A stretch of 64,000 bases of DNA from Leifsonia sp. Root4 (GTDB taxonomy: Bacteria > Actinomycetota > Actinomycetes > Actinomycetales > Microbacteriaceae): contig NZ_LMDN01000005.1 in assembly GCF_001425085.1 (NCBI RefSeq), forward strand, positions 176,248 through 240,247. Direction: 5' to 3'. The position numbers and the translations under genes are program-made. Positions 35,684 through 45,563 of the stretch are shown in pieces. Position 1 is the stretch's first letter. Each line of letters opens with the position of its first letter. Under the pieces are notes generated by a model. That model worked only from the letters and a program-made list of their open reading frames with translations, was not told the DNA's origin and did not search any database.

Positions 35684-36061
35684 ATGAGTGCAGTACAGGC
35701 AATTCAGCTGAACACGCGGGCAATAGGCACCGTCTCCACGCCGCTCGTCGTTCGCAGCCACCTTCGACTGACGCGCCGTGGACGGGTCGTTTTCACGACG
35801 CTCGCCGCCCTGCCGATCATCATCGGAGCGCTGGTGTTCGCGGTCAACGGCGGCGGTGCCGTCGCCGGCGGCGCCGGCCAGACGGGCAGCACCTTCGACT
35901 ACATCGCCGTTCCCGCTGGAGCCTCGCTCTGGACCCTCGCCGAGGACATCGCCCCGGCGGAAGACCCGCGCGATGTCATCGACGCGATCATCGATCTCAA
36001 CCAGCTGAGCTCCGCCGAGGTGCAGGCCGGCCAGCGCCTCGCGATTCCCGCGGGCTACTGA
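35684..36061 (+). CDS. LysM-domain membrane protein, probable SOS cell-division suppressor (ChiZ/DivS-like position)
   Basis: 125 residues. An N-terminal basic stretch and one transmembrane helix (about residues 36-54, TTLAALPIIIGALVFAV) lead to a Gly-rich linker and a LysM motif (FDYIAVPAGASLWTLAEDIAP to QAGQRLAIPAG) that binds peptidoglycan. The gene is divergent from lexA with its own LexA box. That is the arrangement of mycobacterial Rv2719c (ChiZ) and of corynebacterial divS, which delay division during DNA damage. No hydrolase motif is visible. The ATG at 35684 follows AGGAGG at optimal spacing. Confidence 0.82.
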   Translation: MSAVQAIQLNTRAIGTVSTPLVVRSHLRLTRRGRVVFTTLAALPIIIGALVFAVNGGGAVAGGAGQTGSTFDYIAVPAGASLWTLAEDIAPAEDPRDVIDAIIDLNQLSSAEVQAGQRLAIPAGY

Positions 36062-36136
36062 GCTCAACCCCGGCGGGGATCGGCGCCCCGCTTGCCGCTC
36101 CACCCAGCCGAATCGGCGCCGCTCCGGCGCTGCCCA

Positions 36137-36148
36137 TAGACTCGTACG
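36137..36148 (+). promoter_or_regulatory. Leaderless -10 box for hisC
   Basis: TAGACT (36137-36142), six bases, then the GTG at 36149. Confidence 0.55.
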
Positions 36149-37261
36149 GTGACGAATCTCAGTGATCTTCCCCTGCGTGACGACCTCGTCGGCCAGCTCC
36201 CGTACGGCGCCCCTCAGGCCGTCGTCCCCGTGGCCCTGAACGTCAACGAGAACACCCACGGCATCCCGGAAGACGTCGCCCACGACATCGTCGCCCGCGT
36301 CGCGGCCGCCGTGCTCTCGGTGAACCGCTATCCCGACCGCGAGTTCACCGAACTGCGGGAGAGCTTCGCGCGCTACCTCGGCCACGGCCTTGACGCCTCG
36401 AACATCTGGGCGGCGAACGGCTCCAACGAGGTGCTGCAGCACATTCTCCAGGCCTTCGGCGGCCCGGGCCGCTCGCTGCTCGGCTTCACGCCGACCTACT
36501 CGATGTACCCGCTGCTCGCCGCCGGAACCGGCACCGAGTGGATCGGCGTTCCTCGAGCTGCTGATTACACGATCAGCCCGGATGACGCCGCCGCCGCCAT
36601 GCGCGAGCACCAGCCAGACATCGTGTTCCTCTGCTCGCCCAACAACCCGACCGGCACACCGCTCTCGCTCGACGTGATCGAGGCCGTCTACGCCGCGAGC
36701 CAGTACGAGAACGGCGCGGCCATCATCGTCGTCGACGAGGCCTACGCCGAATTCTCGCCAGAGGGCACACCGAGCGCGCTCACCCTGCTGCCCGGTCGCC
36801 CGCGCCTGCTCGTCTCGCGCACGATGAGCAAGGCCTTCGCCTTCGCCGGCGCGCGGGTCGGCTACCTGGCAGCGGACGCCGCCGTCACCGACGCGCTCCG
36901 GCTGGTGCGCCTGCCGTACCACCTCTCCGCGTTCACCCAGGCTGCCGCCAATGCCGCCCTCGCCCACTCCGAGGAGATGCTCGGCATGGTCGGCGAGATC
37001 CGCGAGCAGCGGGACCGCCTGGTGCGCGAGCTCCGCGCCCTGGGCTACGCGCCGTACGAGAGCGCGAGCAACTTCGTGCTCTTCGGGGGAGTCGAGGACC
37101 CGCACGCCGTCTTCGAGGCCCTGCTGGCCCGTGGCATCCTGATCCGCGAGGTGAGCCTGCCGGGGCAGCTGCGCGTCACCGCTGGAACCGAGACCGAGAC
37201 GACCGCCTTCCTGGAGGCGCTGGCGGCGGTCGGACCAAATGGCCTGGGCCCCCGCGCCTAA
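36149..37261 (+). CDS. hisC: Histidinol-phosphate aminotransferase
   Basis: 370 residues. A class I/II PLP aminotransferase of histidine synthesis. Motifs are the N-terminal VALNVNENTHGIPEDV, the AANGSNEVLQHILQAFGGPGRSLLGFTPTYSMYP cofactor region, the FLCSPNNPTGTPL motif, VVDEAYAEFS and the Schiff-base lysine in SRTMSKAFAFAGARVGY with its phosphate-binding Arg. GTG start with a leaderless -10 box. hisB, hisH and hisA follow on the same strand. A hisD gene is not in the window; it usually precedes hisC. Confidence 0.95.
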   Translation: MTNLSDLPLRDDLVGQLPYGAPQAVVPVALNVNENTHGIPEDVAHDIVARVAAAVLSVNRYPDREFTELRESFARYLGHGLDASNIWAANGSNEVLQHILQAFGGPGRSLLGFTPTYSMYPLLAAGTGTEWIGVPRAADYTISPDDAAAAMREHQPDIVFLCSPNNPTGTPLSLDVIEAVYAASQYENGAAIIVVDEAYAEFSPEGTPSALTLLPGRPRLLVSRTMSKAFAFAGARVGYLAADAAVTDALRLVRLPYHLSAFTQAAANAALAHSEEMLGMVGEIREQRDRLVRELRALGYAPYESASNFVLFGGVEDPHAVFEALLARGILIREVSLPGQLRVTAGTETETTAFLEALAAVGPNGLGPRA

Positions 37262-37307
37262 GAGGGGCCTCGAACGGGGTGCAGCGCAATAGTCCTCCGT
37301 GGGCGAA

Positions 37308-37319
37308 TAGACTCGCAGC
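37308..37319 (+). promoter_or_regulatory. Leaderless -10 box for hisB
   Basis: TAGACT (37308-37313), six bases, then ATG at 37320. This suggests an additional internal promoter in the his cluster. Confidence 0.5.
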
Positions 37320-37931
37320 ATGAGCCTTTCTGCGCCCCGTACTGCGTCGATTCAGCGCGAGACCAGCGAGTCGAGCATCGAACTGTCGATCAACCTCGAC
37401 GGAACCGGTGTCTCCGACATCCAGACTTCTGTGCCGTTCTATGACCACCTGCTCACGGCCTTCGCCAAGCACTCGCTGACCGACATCACGGTGCGCGCGA
37501 AGGGTGACACCGAGATCGACGTGCACCACACCGTCGAGGACATCGGTATTGCGCTCGGCGTCGCCATTCGGCAGGCGCTCGGCGACAAGAGCGGCATCTC
37601 CCGCTACGGTGACGCCCTCGTCCCGCTGGACGAGGCGCTCGTGCAGGCCGTCGTCGACATCTCCGGTCGTCCCTACCTCGTGCACTCCGGCGAGCCGGCC
37701 GGTTTCGAGTACCACCTGATCGGCGGGCACTTCACGGGCTCGATGGTGCGTCACGTCTTCGAGGCCATCACCTTCAACGCGGCACTGACCGTGCACATCA
37801 CGGTGCTCGGAGGGCGTGACGCCCACCACATCGCCGAGGCCGAGTTCAAGGCATTCGCCCGGGCGTTCCGCCAGGCCAAGGCCTTCGACCCGCTCGTTGT
37901 CGGCATCCCCTCGACCAAGGGCGCACTGTGA
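37320..37931 (+). CDS. hisB: Imidazoleglycerol-phosphate dehydratase
   Basis: 203 residues, the monofunctional form without the phosphatase half found in E. coli. Metal-binding motifs are [36 protein letters not shown] and the second repeat [41 protein letters not shown]. The dehydratase binds two Mn ions between the repeats. The hisH GTG overlaps its stop codon. Confidence 0.97.
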   Translation: MSLSAPRTASIQRETSESSIELSINLDGTGVSDIQTSVPFYDHLLTAFAKHSLTDITVRAKGDTEIDVHHTVEDIGIALGVAIRQALGDKSGISRYGDALVPLDEALVQAVVDISGRPYLVHSGEPAGFEYHLIGGHFTGSMVRHVFEAITFNAALTVHITVLGGRDAHHIAEAEFKAFARAFRQAKAFDPLVVGIPSTKGAL

Positions 37932-38569
37932 GCGCACCCAGCGTCGTCGTTCTGGACTACGGCACCGGCAACGTGCACTCGGCCGTCAAGGCCCTGGAAC
38001 TGGCCGGAGCCGAGGTCACGCTGACCGCGGACAAGAAGCTCGCGCAGGAGGCCGACGGCCTGCTCGTGCCGGGTGTCGGTGCGTTCAGCGCCGTCATGAG
38101 CGCGCTGCGCGCCGTGCGCGGTGACGAGATCATCGACCGTCGCCTCGGCGGCGGCCGCCCGGTGATGGGCATCTGCGTGGGCATGCAGGTTCTGTTCGAG
38201 CACGGTGTCGAGCGCGGTGTCGACACCGAGGGTCTCGGCGAATGGCCGGGCTCCGTCACCGAGCTGCCATCCCAGGTGCTGCCGCACATGGGCTGGAACA
38301 CCATCGAGACGGGCGAGAAGTCCGTATTGTTCGATGGCATCGAAGACGAGCGCTTCTACTTCGTGCACTCCTACGCCGCCCAGCAGTGGACGCTCGATGT
38401 GATTCCGCCGTTCCCGCAGCCGAGCCTCAGCTGGGCGGAGCACGGCGGGCGCTTCCTGGCCGCCGTCGAGAACGGGCCGCTCTCCGCCACCCAGTTCCAC
38501 CCGGAGAAGTCGGGGGATGCCGGCATCCGCCTGCTGCGGAACTGGCTCACGTCGCTGCGCAGCGCTTAG
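37928..38569 (+). CDS. hisH: Imidazole glycerol phosphate synthase glutaminase subunit
   Basis: 213 residues. Hydrolyses glutamine and channels ammonia to HisF. The class I amidotransferase triad is visible: Cys83 in [11 protein letters not shown], and His and Glu in [10 protein letters not shown]. The oxyanion region is PGVGAF. It is translationally coupled to hisB (GTGA overlap). hisF is not in the window. Confidence 0.96.
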   Translation: MSAPSVVVLDYGTGNVHSAVKALELAGAEVTLTADKKLAQEADGLLVPGVGAFSAVMSALRAVRGDEIIDRRLGGGRPVMGICVGMQVLFEHGVERGVDTEGLGEWPGSVTELPSQVLPHMGWNTIETGEKSVLFDGIEDERFYFVHSYAAQQWTLDVIPPFPQPSLSWAEHGGRFLAAVENGPLSATQFHPEKSGDAGIRLLRNWLTSLRSA

Positions 38570-38711
38570 CAGCACCGGCGCGGTCGACGCCGCCGGCCAG
38601 CCGGCAGATCGGCCAGTGTTCACCCTCGGCGCACCGACACGGCGCAGAGAGCGTAATATCTACTGTTTGTGTCGGTTGCCCAGAGGTGGCGACCACGAGT
38701 CGAGGACAATC

Positions 38712-39458
38712 ATGAGTGAGTTCAACAAGACCCCGCGTCTTGTGCTTCTGCCCGCAGTTGACATCGCCGCCGGCAAGGCCGTGCGCCTGACCCAGGGCGA
38801 GGCCGGCACGGAGACCAACTACGGGGACCCCGTGGACGCCGCCGCCGACTGGGCGGCCCAGGGCGCCGAGTGGATCCACCTCGTCGACCTCGACGCCGCC
38901 TTCGGCCGTGGGCACAACCACGGCATCATCAAGAAGGTGCTGCGCCAGGTCAAGGGCGTCAACATCGAGCTCTCCGGCGGCATCCGCGACGACGAGTCGC
39001 TGGAATCCGCGCTGGACATGGGCGCCAAGCGCATCAACCTCGGCACGGCCGCACTGGAGAACCCCGAGTGGGCCGCCAGCGTGATCGCGCAGTACGGTGA
39101 GGCCATCGCCGTCGGCCTCGACGTGCGCGGCACGACCCTGGCCGCCCGCGGCTGGACCAAGGACGGCGGCGACCTCTGGGCAGTGCTCGAGCGCCTCGAG
39201 AACGCCGGCTGCGCCCGCTACGTGCTCACCGACGTGACCAAGGACGGCACCCTGCAGGGCCCGAACATCGAACTGCTCAAGCAGGTCATGGCCCGCACCC
39301 ACCGCCCCGTCGTCGCGTCCGGCGGCATCTCCAGCCTCGACGACATCGCGGCGCTGCGGGAGCTCGTGCCCGGCGGCCTCGAAGGCGCCATCGTCGGCAA
39401 GGCCCTCTATGCCGGTGCATTCACGCTGGCCGAGGCGCTGGATGTCGCACGCAACTGA
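38712..39458 (+). CDS. hisA: Phosphoribosyl isomerase A (HisA/PriA)
   Basis: 248 residues. A (beta/alpha)8 barrel that isomerises ProFAR. In most actinobacteria the same protein (PriA) also performs the TrpF reaction. The ATG at 38712 follows CGAGGACAATC; an in-frame extension upstream lies inside hisH. Catalytic aspartates are in [15 protein letters not shown] and [16 protein letters not shown]. The two phosphate sites are ELSGGIRDD and [20 protein letters not shown] corresponds to the flexible loop that accepts both substrates in PriA. Bifunctionality is inferred. A TAATAT box at 38654 may be a promoter. Confidence 0.95.
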   Translation: MSEFNKTPRLVLLPAVDIAAGKAVRLTQGEAGTETNYGDPVDAAADWAAQGAEWIHLVDLDAAFGRGHNHGIIKKVLRQVKGVNIELSGGIRDDESLESALDMGAKRINLGTAALENPEWAASVIAQYGEAIAVGLDVRGTTLAARGWTKDGGDLWAVLERLENAGCARYVLTDVTKDGTLQGPNIELLKQVMARTHRPVVASGGISSLDDIAALRELVPGGLEGAIVGKALYAGAFTLAEALDVARN

Positions 39459-40260
39459 GCCAGAGTCTGCGCAGCCCGCTTCGAGCAGAGGCCCGAGTCT
39501 GCCCGCACACCTGGCAGACTCGGCCGGCCAGCCCTGGGCCGGCCGCAGCTTCGATGAGAACAACCACGCGAGCGACGACGGCTCTGCGCCGCCCGCGCTG
39601 AGCGAGGCCCTCGCGCGCTTCCGCGCCGGCGAGCTCGGCCAGGCCGGCGTCGTCGACGCCCTGCGTGACGCCAGACTGCTCATCCCGCTCGTCGCCCACC
39701 TCGGCGAGGCGGGGGAGAACGAGCACGGCCACACGATCGACAAGAGCCAGGAGCTCTCGATCGTGACGGTGGCCGGGCCGGACGGCCGCAATGTGCTGCC
39801 CGTCTTCAGCTCCGTCGCCGCGATGTCCACCTGGAACCCACAGGCGCGGCCGGTTCCGGCAGACGGTGTGCGCGTCGCATTGGCCGCCGCCAGTGAAGAG
39901 ACCGACCTCGTCGTCCTGGACCCGCTCTCCGAGACCGAGTTCGCCGTGCGCAGACCGGCGCTCTGGGCGATCGCGCAGGCGCAGGAGTGGCAGCCGAGCT
40001 TCGAATCCGCCGCCGTCCGCGAGGCCTTCGAGGCCTCCGTCCGCACCGAACTCTCGGTGCTCTCTGTCGCCCTCGAGGCCGGAGACCCCGCTGCGCGGCT
40101 CGCCGGACCCGAGCTGATCGTGCGCCTCGAGCTCATCGACGGCCTCACCCGCGAACTGCTGAACGCCACGCTCGCCCGGCTCGCACAGCGCTGGGCGGCC
40201 AGCGAGGTCATCGCCACCCAGGTCGACTCACTCACGGTGAAGCTCGTCCGCTCGGCCTGA
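39442..40260 (+). CDS. SseB family protein
   Basis: 272 residues. An N-terminal 40-residue Ser/Ala/Pro-rich stretch precedes the SseB N-terminal domain (about 50-170): [36 protein letters not shown], then [40 protein letters not shown]. The family is named after enhanced-serine-sensitivity protein B, but its biochemical role is unknown. Its start overlaps the end of hisA by 17 bases. Finding sseB directly after hisA is a standing feature of actinobacterial his loci. Confidence 0.85.
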   Translation: MSHATEPESAQPASSRGPSLPAHLADSAGQPWAGRSFDENNHASDDGSAPPALSEALARFRAGELGQAGVVDALRDARLLIPLVAHLGEAGENEHGHTIDKSQELSIVTVAGPDGRNVLPVFSSVAAMSTWNPQARPVPADGVRVALAAASEETDLVVLDPLSETEFAVRRPALWAIAQAQEWQPSFESAAVREAFEASVRTELSVLSVALEAGDPAARLAGPELIVRLELIDGLTRELLNATLARLAQRWAASEVIATQVDSLTVKLVRSA

Positions 40261-40373
40261 TCCGGTTGTCGGCCCTGGCGTCGGCTCGGGGCGTTGACGG
40301 CGCGCGGCCGCAGGGGGAGAATCGGGGCGTGTGCGCCGGACGCCGACGTCTGGCGCGGAATCCAGGTGTTCAG

Positions 40374-41798
40374 ATGGACCTCCACGAGTCGGCCGCGGCA
40401 TCCGGTGGCCGAGACAGTTCCCGAGACAACGTCTCCCGCGAGTACGGGGCAGCGCTCGATGCGGCCTCTGCGCGCGCCAGAGACTGGCTGGGCGGCGTAT
40501 TCGAACGGCCGATCCCGGCAGCGCGCAGCATCGACGAGGTGAAGTCGGCGCTCGGCAGAGTGTTGCCGGAGCACGGCAGCGACCCGGCCGAGGTGATCGA
40601 GCGGCTGGCCGATGGCGTCGAACCCGGCTTGATGGCCAGCCAGTCGTCTCGCTTCTACGGCTGGGTCATGGGCGGCACCTTCCCCGTCGCCCTCGCCGCG
40701 GATTGGCTGGTGAGTTCCTGGGATCAGAATGCCGGCATGCGCGACGCAACGCCGGGCGTCGTCGGCGCGGAGGAGATCGCGGGCGACTGGCTGCTCGAGC
40801 TGCTCGGACTGCCGGCGACGGCCGATGTCGGTTTCGTGACCGGCGCCACGGCTGCGAACTTCGTCGGGCTCTCCGCCGCGCGCCAGCATGTGCTGGCCGC
40901 ACTGGACTGGGATGTGAACCGAGCAGGACTCGTCGGCGCCCCGCCGATCACCGTCCTCGTCGGGAGTGAGCGACACGGCACGATCGACCTCGCCGCGCGC
41001 TACCTCGGCCTCGGGGAGCCCGCTTCCGTCGTCTCCGATCGCGAGGGCCGGATCATCGTCGACGCACTCGCCGAGGCGTTCGAGCAGATCACCGGCCCGA
41101 CGATCGTCTGCCTGCAGGCCGGCAACATCCACTCCGGAGCCTTCGATGACTTCGACCGTGCCGTGCGCATCGCCCACGACGCGGGAGCCTGGGTGCACGT
41201 CGACGGCGCATTCGGGCTCTGGGCGGCCGCGTCGCCCCGGCTGCGCCACCTCACCGCCGGCTACGAGGGGGCAGACTCGTGGGCGAGCGACGCACACAAG
41301 ACCCTCAATGTGCCCTACGACTGCGGCATCGCGATCGTCGCGAACCCGGATGCCATGCATACCGCGTTCGGCATGCGCGCCAGCTACCTGCAGAATCCCG
41401 ACGAGGCCGAGCCGCACGACAAGGTGCCGGAACTCTCGCGCCGCGCCCACGGCGTTCCGCTCTGGGCGACCCTGCGCTGGCTCGGGCGCGACGGCGTCGC
41501 CGCGCTGGTCGACGGCCTGGCGTCGAGTGCAACCGCCATCGCGGCCGGGCTCGCCGAACTGCCCGGCGTCACGATTCTCAATGACGTCGTCTACACCCAG
41601 GTCAGCATGGCCATGGCCGACGACGAGCAGACGCTCGAACTCGGTCGGCGTCTGCAGCAGAGCGGCGAGGTGCTCGCCTCGCCGTCCCGCTGGCACGACA
41701 GGGCGGTGCTGCGCTTCTCGGTCAGCAACTGGGCCACGGACGCCGCGGAGGCCGCACGCACGGTCGATGCCGTGCGGCGGGCGATTCCCGGACTCTGA
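40374..41798 (+). CDS. PLP-dependent decarboxylase (group II, aromatic amino acid type)
   Basis: 474 residues. The PLP lysine is Lys309 in ADSWASDAHKTLNVPYDCG, preceded by the AWVHVDGAFGLWAAASPR motif with the cofactor-binding Asp. The FYGWVMGGTFPVALAADWL and GFVTGATAANFVGLSAAR segments match group II decarboxylases (aromatic-L-amino-acid, glutamate or tyrosine decarboxylases). The usual active-site Asn/His that set substrate choice cannot be judged by eye, so the substrate is open. The ATG at 40374 begins MDLHESAAASGG. Start and promoter are not strongly supported; the upstream frame overlaps the SseB gene. Confidence 0.85.
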   Translation: MDLHESAAASGGRDSSRDNVSREYGAALDAASARARDWLGGVFERPIPAARSIDEVKSALGRVLPEHGSDPAEVIERLADGVEPGLMASQSSRFYGWVMGGTFPVALAADWLVSSWDQNAGMRDATPGVVGAEEIAGDWLLELLGLPATADVGFVTGATAANFVGLSAARQHVLAALDWDVNRAGLVGAPPITVLVGSERHGTIDLAARYLGLGEPASVVSDREGRIIVDALAEAFEQITGPTIVCLQAGNIHSGAFDDFDRAVRIAHDAGAWVHVDGAFGLWAAASPRLRHLTAGYEGADSWASDAHKTLNVPYDCGIAIVANPDAMHTAFGMRASYLQNPDEAEPHDKVPELSRRAHGVPLWATLRWLGRDGVAALVDGLASSATAIAAGLAELPGVTILNDVVYTQVSMAMADDEQTLELGRRLQQSGEVLASPSRWHDRAVLRFSVSNWATDAAEAARTVDAVRRAIPGL

Positions 41799-41804
41799 TC
41801 CCGA

Positions 41805-42185
41805 CTAGTTGACGGGGCCCGTGTACTTCTCGCCGGGTCCCTGCCCGATGGCATCCGGAATCACGGAGGCCTCACGGAAGGCCAGCTGCAGCGAACGCAG
41901 GCCGTCGCGCAGGCTGCGTGCGTGCATGTCGCTGATCTCCGGCGCTGCCGCCGTGATGAGGCCGGCGAGGGCGTTGATCAGCTTGCGCGCCTCGTCGAGG
42001 TCCTGCTGCGATTCGGGGTCGTCGGCCAGCCCGCACTTGACCGCAGCGGCACTCATCAGGTGCACCGCGGTGGTCGTGATGACCTCGACCGCTGGCACGT
42101 CGGCAATGTCACGAGTGGCCTCGGCGGCCTCTGCTCTGGCGGCGTTCTCGTCGAATGCCGGGTTTTCATCGAAGTTATTGCTCAA
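41805..42185 (-). CDS. DUF1844 family protein
   Basis: 126 residues. The C-terminal two-thirds, VEVITTTAVHLMSAAAVKCGLADDPESQQDLDEARKLINALAGLITAAAPEIS, is the DUF1844 domain, a small helical family of unknown function. The acidic N-terminus (MSNNFDENPAFDENAA) is typical. The start codon is TTG at 42185 with AGAGGA upstream; the nearby ATG is out of frame. The gene is divergent from infC, a conserved actinobacterial arrangement. Confidence 0.85.
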   Translation of the reverse strand: MSNNFDENPAFDENAARAEAAEATRDIADVPAVEVITTTAVHLMSAAAVKCGLADDPESQQDLDEARKLINALAGLITAAAPEISDMHARSLRDGLRSLQLAFREASVIPDAIGQGPGEKYTGPVN

Positions 42186-42198
42186 GGCATTCCTCTGC

Positions 42199-42232
42199 TA
42201 GGCTCTTACGGGCTACGGAGCACACGCTCCGT
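42199..42232 (+). promoter_or_regulatory. infC operon promoter and 5' hairpin
   Basis: A TAGGCT -10-like box (42199-42204) precedes ACGGAGC-ACAC-GCTCCGT (42215-42232), a perfect 7-bp hairpin that would cap the mRNA. The leader then runs about 220 bases to infC, room for autoregulation by L20 or IF-3. The rest of the 264-base gap shows no further gene. Confidence 0.45.
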
Positions 42233-42449
42233 TGACGAAAGTGGATATTCTCCCACCCGCGCTTGACCGCTTCACTAGGTTACCGGGTTGTTAGCACTCC
42301 GTTTCTTCGCATCACGGTTTCGACCGGGGCGCGGGGGAGCAGCCAGGGTGCAGCAGGAAAACTCGCACAACGCGGGTGATCTCTGCGTGGATCTCTACTC
42401 TCGTCCGTCACATGGCACACGCCGGTGACAATGGCTGAATTTTGAGTAG

Positions 42450-43046
42450 ATGGAGACTCGCATCACCGATCCCCGTACAAACGACCGCATCCGAGTGCCT
42501 GAGGTTCGCCTCGTCGGCCCCGGTGGCGAGCAGGTCGGCGTCGTCAAAATCGAGGTAGCACTGCGCATGGCGCAGGAGGCTGACCTCGATCTCGTTGAGG
42601 TTGCCCCGAACTCCAAGCCTCCCGTGGCCAAGATCATGGATTTCGGCAAGTTCAAGTACGAGGCTGCGCAGAAGGCGAAGGAAGCCAGGCGCAACCAGGC
42701 GAACACGATCCTCAAAGAGGTTCGGTTCCGACTCAAGATCGACAAGCACGACTACGAAACCAAGATGAAGCGCGCAATCGGCTTCCTCCAGGGCGGTGAC
42801 AAGGTGAAAGCCATGATCCTGTTCCGTGGTCGTGAGCAGTCTCGCCCCGACCAGGGCGTGCGCTTGCTCCAGAAATTTGCCGAAGATGTGGCGGAATACG
42901 GTTCTGTGGAATCGACTCCGACCATCGACGGTCGAAACATGGTCATGGTCATTGGCCCTCTGAAGAACAAGTCAGAGGTCAAGGGCGAGGCCAACGCTAA
43001 TCGGGCCGCGAGCAAAGCGGCGAAGCAGGAGGAAAACAATGCCTAA
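42450..43046 (+). CDS. infC: Translation initiation factor IF-3
   Basis: 198 residues. Binds the 30S subunit and checks the initiator codon. The N-domain is [65 protein letters not shown]. The C-domain has [25 protein letters not shown] and the [12 protein letters not shown] motif. An Ala/Glu/Lys tail follows. Many infC genes use rare start codons; here an ATG is available. Its 3' end overlaps the start of rpmI by eight bases. Confidence 0.97.
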   Translation: METRITDPRTNDRIRVPEVRLVGPGGEQVGVVKIEVALRMAQEADLDLVEVAPNSKPPVAKIMDFGKFKYEAAQKAKEARRNQANTILKEVRFRLKIDKHDYETKMKRAIGFLQGGDKVKAMILFRGREQSRPDQGVRLLQKFAEDVAEYGSVESTPTIDGRNMVMVIGPLKNKSEVKGEANANRAASKAAKQEENNA

Positions 43047-43233
43047 GCAGAAGACCCACTCCGGGTCCAAGAAGCGCTTTAAGGTCACCGGAAGCGGCAA
43101 GATCATGAAGCAGCAGGCCGGAATGCGTCACAACCTCGAGGTCAAGGCCTCGAAGCGCAAGGCTCGCCTGAACCAGGACCAGGTGCTGGCTCCGGCCGAC
43201 GCCAAGGTCATCAAGAAGCTTCTCGGTCGCTGA
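43039..43233 (+). CDS. rpmI: 50S ribosomal protein L35
   Basis: 64 residues. [22 protein letters not shown] and [35 protein letters not shown] match bacterial L35 over the full length. It overlaps infC, using the AGGAGG inside the infC end as its ribosome binding site. It is the middle gene of the universal infC-rpmI-rplT operon. Confidence 0.98.
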   Translation: MPKQKTHSGSKKRFKVTGSGKIMKQQAGMRHNLEVKASKRKARLNQDQVLAPADAKVIKKLLGR

Positions 43234-43277
43234 TCTTCGCGATCAACCGCCGTCACACCCGTTAGGAAGAAACAAAA

Positions 43278-43670
43278 ATGGCAAGAGTAAAGAGGGCCGT
43301 CAACGCCCACAAGAAGCGTCGGGTCATCCTCGAGCGCGCCAAGGGCTACCGCGGCCAGCGTTCGCGCCTCTACCGCAAGGCCAAGGAGCAGGTCACGCAC
43401 TCGCTGGTCTACAGCTTCCGCGACCGTCGTGCCCGCAAGGGTGACTTCCGCCGCCTGTGGATCCAGCGCATCAACGCCGCGTCGCGTGCGAACGGCATGA
43501 CCTACAACCGCCTGATCCAGGGCCTCGGCCTTGCCGGCGTCCAGGTCGACCGTCGCATCCTCGCCGAGCTGGCCGTCAACGAGCCCGCCACCTTCGCTGC
43601 CCTCGTGCAGACCGCGAAGAAGGCGCTGCCCGCCGACGTCAACGCCCCCAAGGCGAAGGTCGCTGCGTAA
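43278..43670 (+). CDS. rplT: 50S ribosomal protein L20
   Basis: 130 residues. Strongly basic N-terminus [42 protein letters not shown], then [36 protein letters not shown], full-length L20. It binds 23S rRNA early in assembly and often represses its own operon by binding the leader. A 15-bp terminator follows. Confidence 0.98.
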   Translation: MARVKRAVNAHKKRRVILERAKGYRGQRSRLYRKAKEQVTHSLVYSFRDRRARKGDFRRLWIQRINAASRANGMTYNRLIQGLGLAGVQVDRRILAELAVNEPATFAALVQTAKKALPADVNAPKAKVAA

Positions 43671-43688
43671 GCACCGAGTTTTCTCGTT

Positions 43689-43723
43689 GAAAGGCCCGAC
43701 ACCCCCGTGGTGTCGGGCCTTTC
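43689..43723 (+). terminator. Terminator of the infC-rpmI-rplT operon
   Basis: Arms GAAAGGCCCGACACC (43689-43703) and its complement (43709-43723) form a perfect 15-bp stem with loop CCCGT; the right arm ends in TTTC. Confidence 0.88.
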
Positions 43724-43764
43724 GCATGCCGGGCGCACCGACCGGCGGATGCCGTGCCGATCGG

Positions 43765-43776
43765 TAGACTTGGCAC
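43765..43776 (+). promoter_or_regulatory. Leaderless -10 box for the RNA methyltransferase gene
   Basis: TAGACT (43765-43770), six bases, then ATG at 43777. Confidence 0.55.
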
Positions 43777-44589
43777 ATGCTTGAAAACCCTCGTTCCCCG
43801 CGTGTTCGCTCCGTCGCCAAGTTGGCCAAGAAGGCGGCCCGCGTCGAGAGCGGGATGTTCCTGCTCGAAGGCCCGCAGGCCGTTGCCGAGGCGCTGAACT
43901 TCCGCCCGGAACTGGTGCAGGAACTCTTCGGAACCCCGACGGCGCTCGACCGCTACCCCGAGATCGCCGAGGCGGCAGAGGAAGCGGACGTTCCGTTCGA
44001 GTTCGTCACGGAGCAGGTGCTCAACGCGATGGCCGACACCGTGACCCCGCAGGGCTTCATCGCCGTCTGCCGGGTGTTCCCGACCGCGCTCAAGGACATC
44101 TTCGCCGGCGAGCCGAAGCTCATCGCCATCCTCGAGGAGGTGCGCGACCCCGGCAACGCCGGAACGATCATCCGTGCGGCGGATGCCGCCGGCGCCGACG
44201 CCGTGATCCTGACCGGTCGCTCCGTCGATCTCTACAACCCCAAGGTCGTGCGCTCGACCACCGGCTCGCTGTTCCACCTGCCGATCGCGATCGACGTCGA
44301 GCTCGAAGACGTGCGCCTGCGCGTCCGCGAGGCCGGCATGCAGCTCATCGCCGCCGACGTCAAGGGTGAGGACATGCTCGAGGCGCGGTCGTCCGGCCTG
44401 CTGGCGGCGCCGACGGCCTGGCTGTTCGGCAATGAGGCGCGCGGCCTCAGCGAAGAGAAGCTGGCGCTGGCCGAGCGTTCCGTGATGGTGCCGCTGTACG
44501 GGCAGGCCGAGTCGATGAACCTGGCGACGGCGGCATCCGTGTGCCTGTACGAGTCTGCCTTCGCGCAGCGAAGCACCACGCTGCAGTAG
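43777..44589 (+). CDS. TrmH/SpoU family RNA 2'-O-methyltransferase
   Basis: 270 residues. An N-terminal substrate-binding domain (RVRSVAKLAKKAARVESGMFLLEGPQAVAEAL) precedes the SPOUT knot with motif 1 LEEVRDPGNAGTIIRAADAAG (catalytic Arg), motif 2 WLFGNEARGLSEEKL and motif 3 VPLYGQAESMNLATAASVCLYE. It methylates ribose in rRNA or tRNA using SAM; the target cannot be read from sequence. Its place between rplT and pheS is conserved in actinobacteria, although here the glu operon is inserted between them. Confidence 0.93.
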   Translation: MLENPRSPRVRSVAKLAKKAARVESGMFLLEGPQAVAEALNFRPELVQELFGTPTALDRYPEIAEAAEEADVPFEFVTEQVLNAMADTVTPQGFIAVCRVFPTALKDIFAGEPKLIAILEEVRDPGNAGTIIRAADAAGADAVILTGRSVDLYNPKVVRSTTGSLFHLPIAIDVELEDVRLRVREAGMQLIAADVKGEDMLEARSSGLLAAPTAWLFGNEARGLSEEKLALAERSVMVPLYGQAESMNLATAASVCLYESAFAQRSTTLQ

Positions 44590-44639
44590 CAACACGCCGC
44601 AGCGGCAGCATGCTGTGGTGGCAAGTGCAGTAACGGTTG

Positions 44640-44696
44640 TATAACCACGCCTGCAAAGGGAACACATTCGCCCCATTAGTCCCTATGTTTGGGGGT
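44640..44696 (+). promoter_or_regulatory. Candidate promoters of the glu operon
   Basis: Two -10-like boxes are seen. TATAAC (44640-44645) would give a 45-base leader. TATGTT (44684-44689), seven bases before the ATG, would give a leaderless mRNA. No operator is recognised. Confidence 0.4.
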
Positions 44697-45497
44697 ATGG
44701 ATTCGAATCCGAAGAAAGCTCGTCTCGAGCCCGCCACGTCGAACATCGCCGTTCGCCGTGGTGAGCCGCTCGTCGTCATCGACACCGTCAACAAGCACTA
44801 CGGCGAACTGCATGTTCTGAAGAACATCAACACCGTCGTGACGCGCGGCGAGGTCGTCGTTGTGATCGGTCCGAGCGGATCAGGCAAGTCCACGCTCTGC
44901 CGGGCCATCAACCGCCTCGAGACGATCGACTCCGGCACCATCTCGATCGATGGCCAACGGCTGCCGGAAGAGGGCGCCGACCTGGCCAGGCTTCGGGCCG
45001 ACGTCGGCATGGTGTTCCAGTCGTTCAACCTGTTCTCGCACAAGACGGTGCTGGAGAACGTGACGATGGCACCGATCAAGGTGAAGAAGATCCCCAAGGC
45101 GCAGGCGGTGAAGACCGCCATGGAGCTCCTCGAACGCGTCGGCGTCGCCAACCAGGCGAACAAGATGCCGTCCCAGCTCTCCGGTGGCCAGCAGCAGCGC
45201 GTCGCCATCGCCCGCTCGCTCGCGATGAGCCCGAAGCTGATCCTGATGGACGAGCCGACCAGCGCACTGGACCCGGAGATGATCAACGAGGTCCTCGACG
45301 TGATGATTGGTCTGGCCAAGGACGGCATGACCATGATCGTCGTCACCCACGAGATGGGCTTCGCGCGCAAGGCCGCCGACCGGGTGCTCTTCATGGCCGA
45401 CGGCGAGATCGTCGAGGAGGCCAAGCCCGAGGACTTCTTCTCCAATCCGCAATCGCACCGCGCCCAAGACTTCCTCTCCAAGATCCTCGAGCACTGA
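44697..45497 (+). CDS. gluA: Glutamate/amino acid ABC transporter ATP-binding protein
   Basis: 266 residues. Walker [13 protein letters not shown]-loop [18 protein letters not shown], signature [17 protein letters not shown], Walker [17 protein letters not shown] and H-loop VVTHEMG define a polar amino acid importer ATPase. The gene order ATPase, binding protein, permease, permease equals corynebacterial gluABCD. ATG 44697 is preferred over an upstream TTG at 44637. The 30-residue head is longer than in most homologues. Confidence 0.93.
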   Translation: MDSNPKKARLEPATSNIAVRRGEPLVVIDTVNKHYGELHVLKNINTVVTRGEVVVVIGPSGSGKSTLCRAINRLETIDSGTISIDGQRLPEEGADLARLRADVGMVFQSFNLFSHKTVLENVTMAPIKVKKIPKAQAVKTAMELLERVGVANQANKMPSQLSGGQQQRVAIARSLAMSPKLILMDEPTSALDPEMINEVLDVMIGLAKDGMTMIVVTHEMGFARKAADRVLFMADGEIVEEAKPEDFFSNPQSHRAQDFLSKILEH

Positions 45498-45563
45498 GTT
45501 CTCGCCACGAGCGACAACACCCCGTTCAGGACCATCGATCGCCCACCAAGAATGAGGTTGACC

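Noticed and set aside
38547..41696. 1049-codon open frame on the minus strand
   Set aside because: It runs antisense through hisA, the SseB gene and the PLP decarboxylase, all well supported by motifs. Long antisense frames are expected at this GC content.
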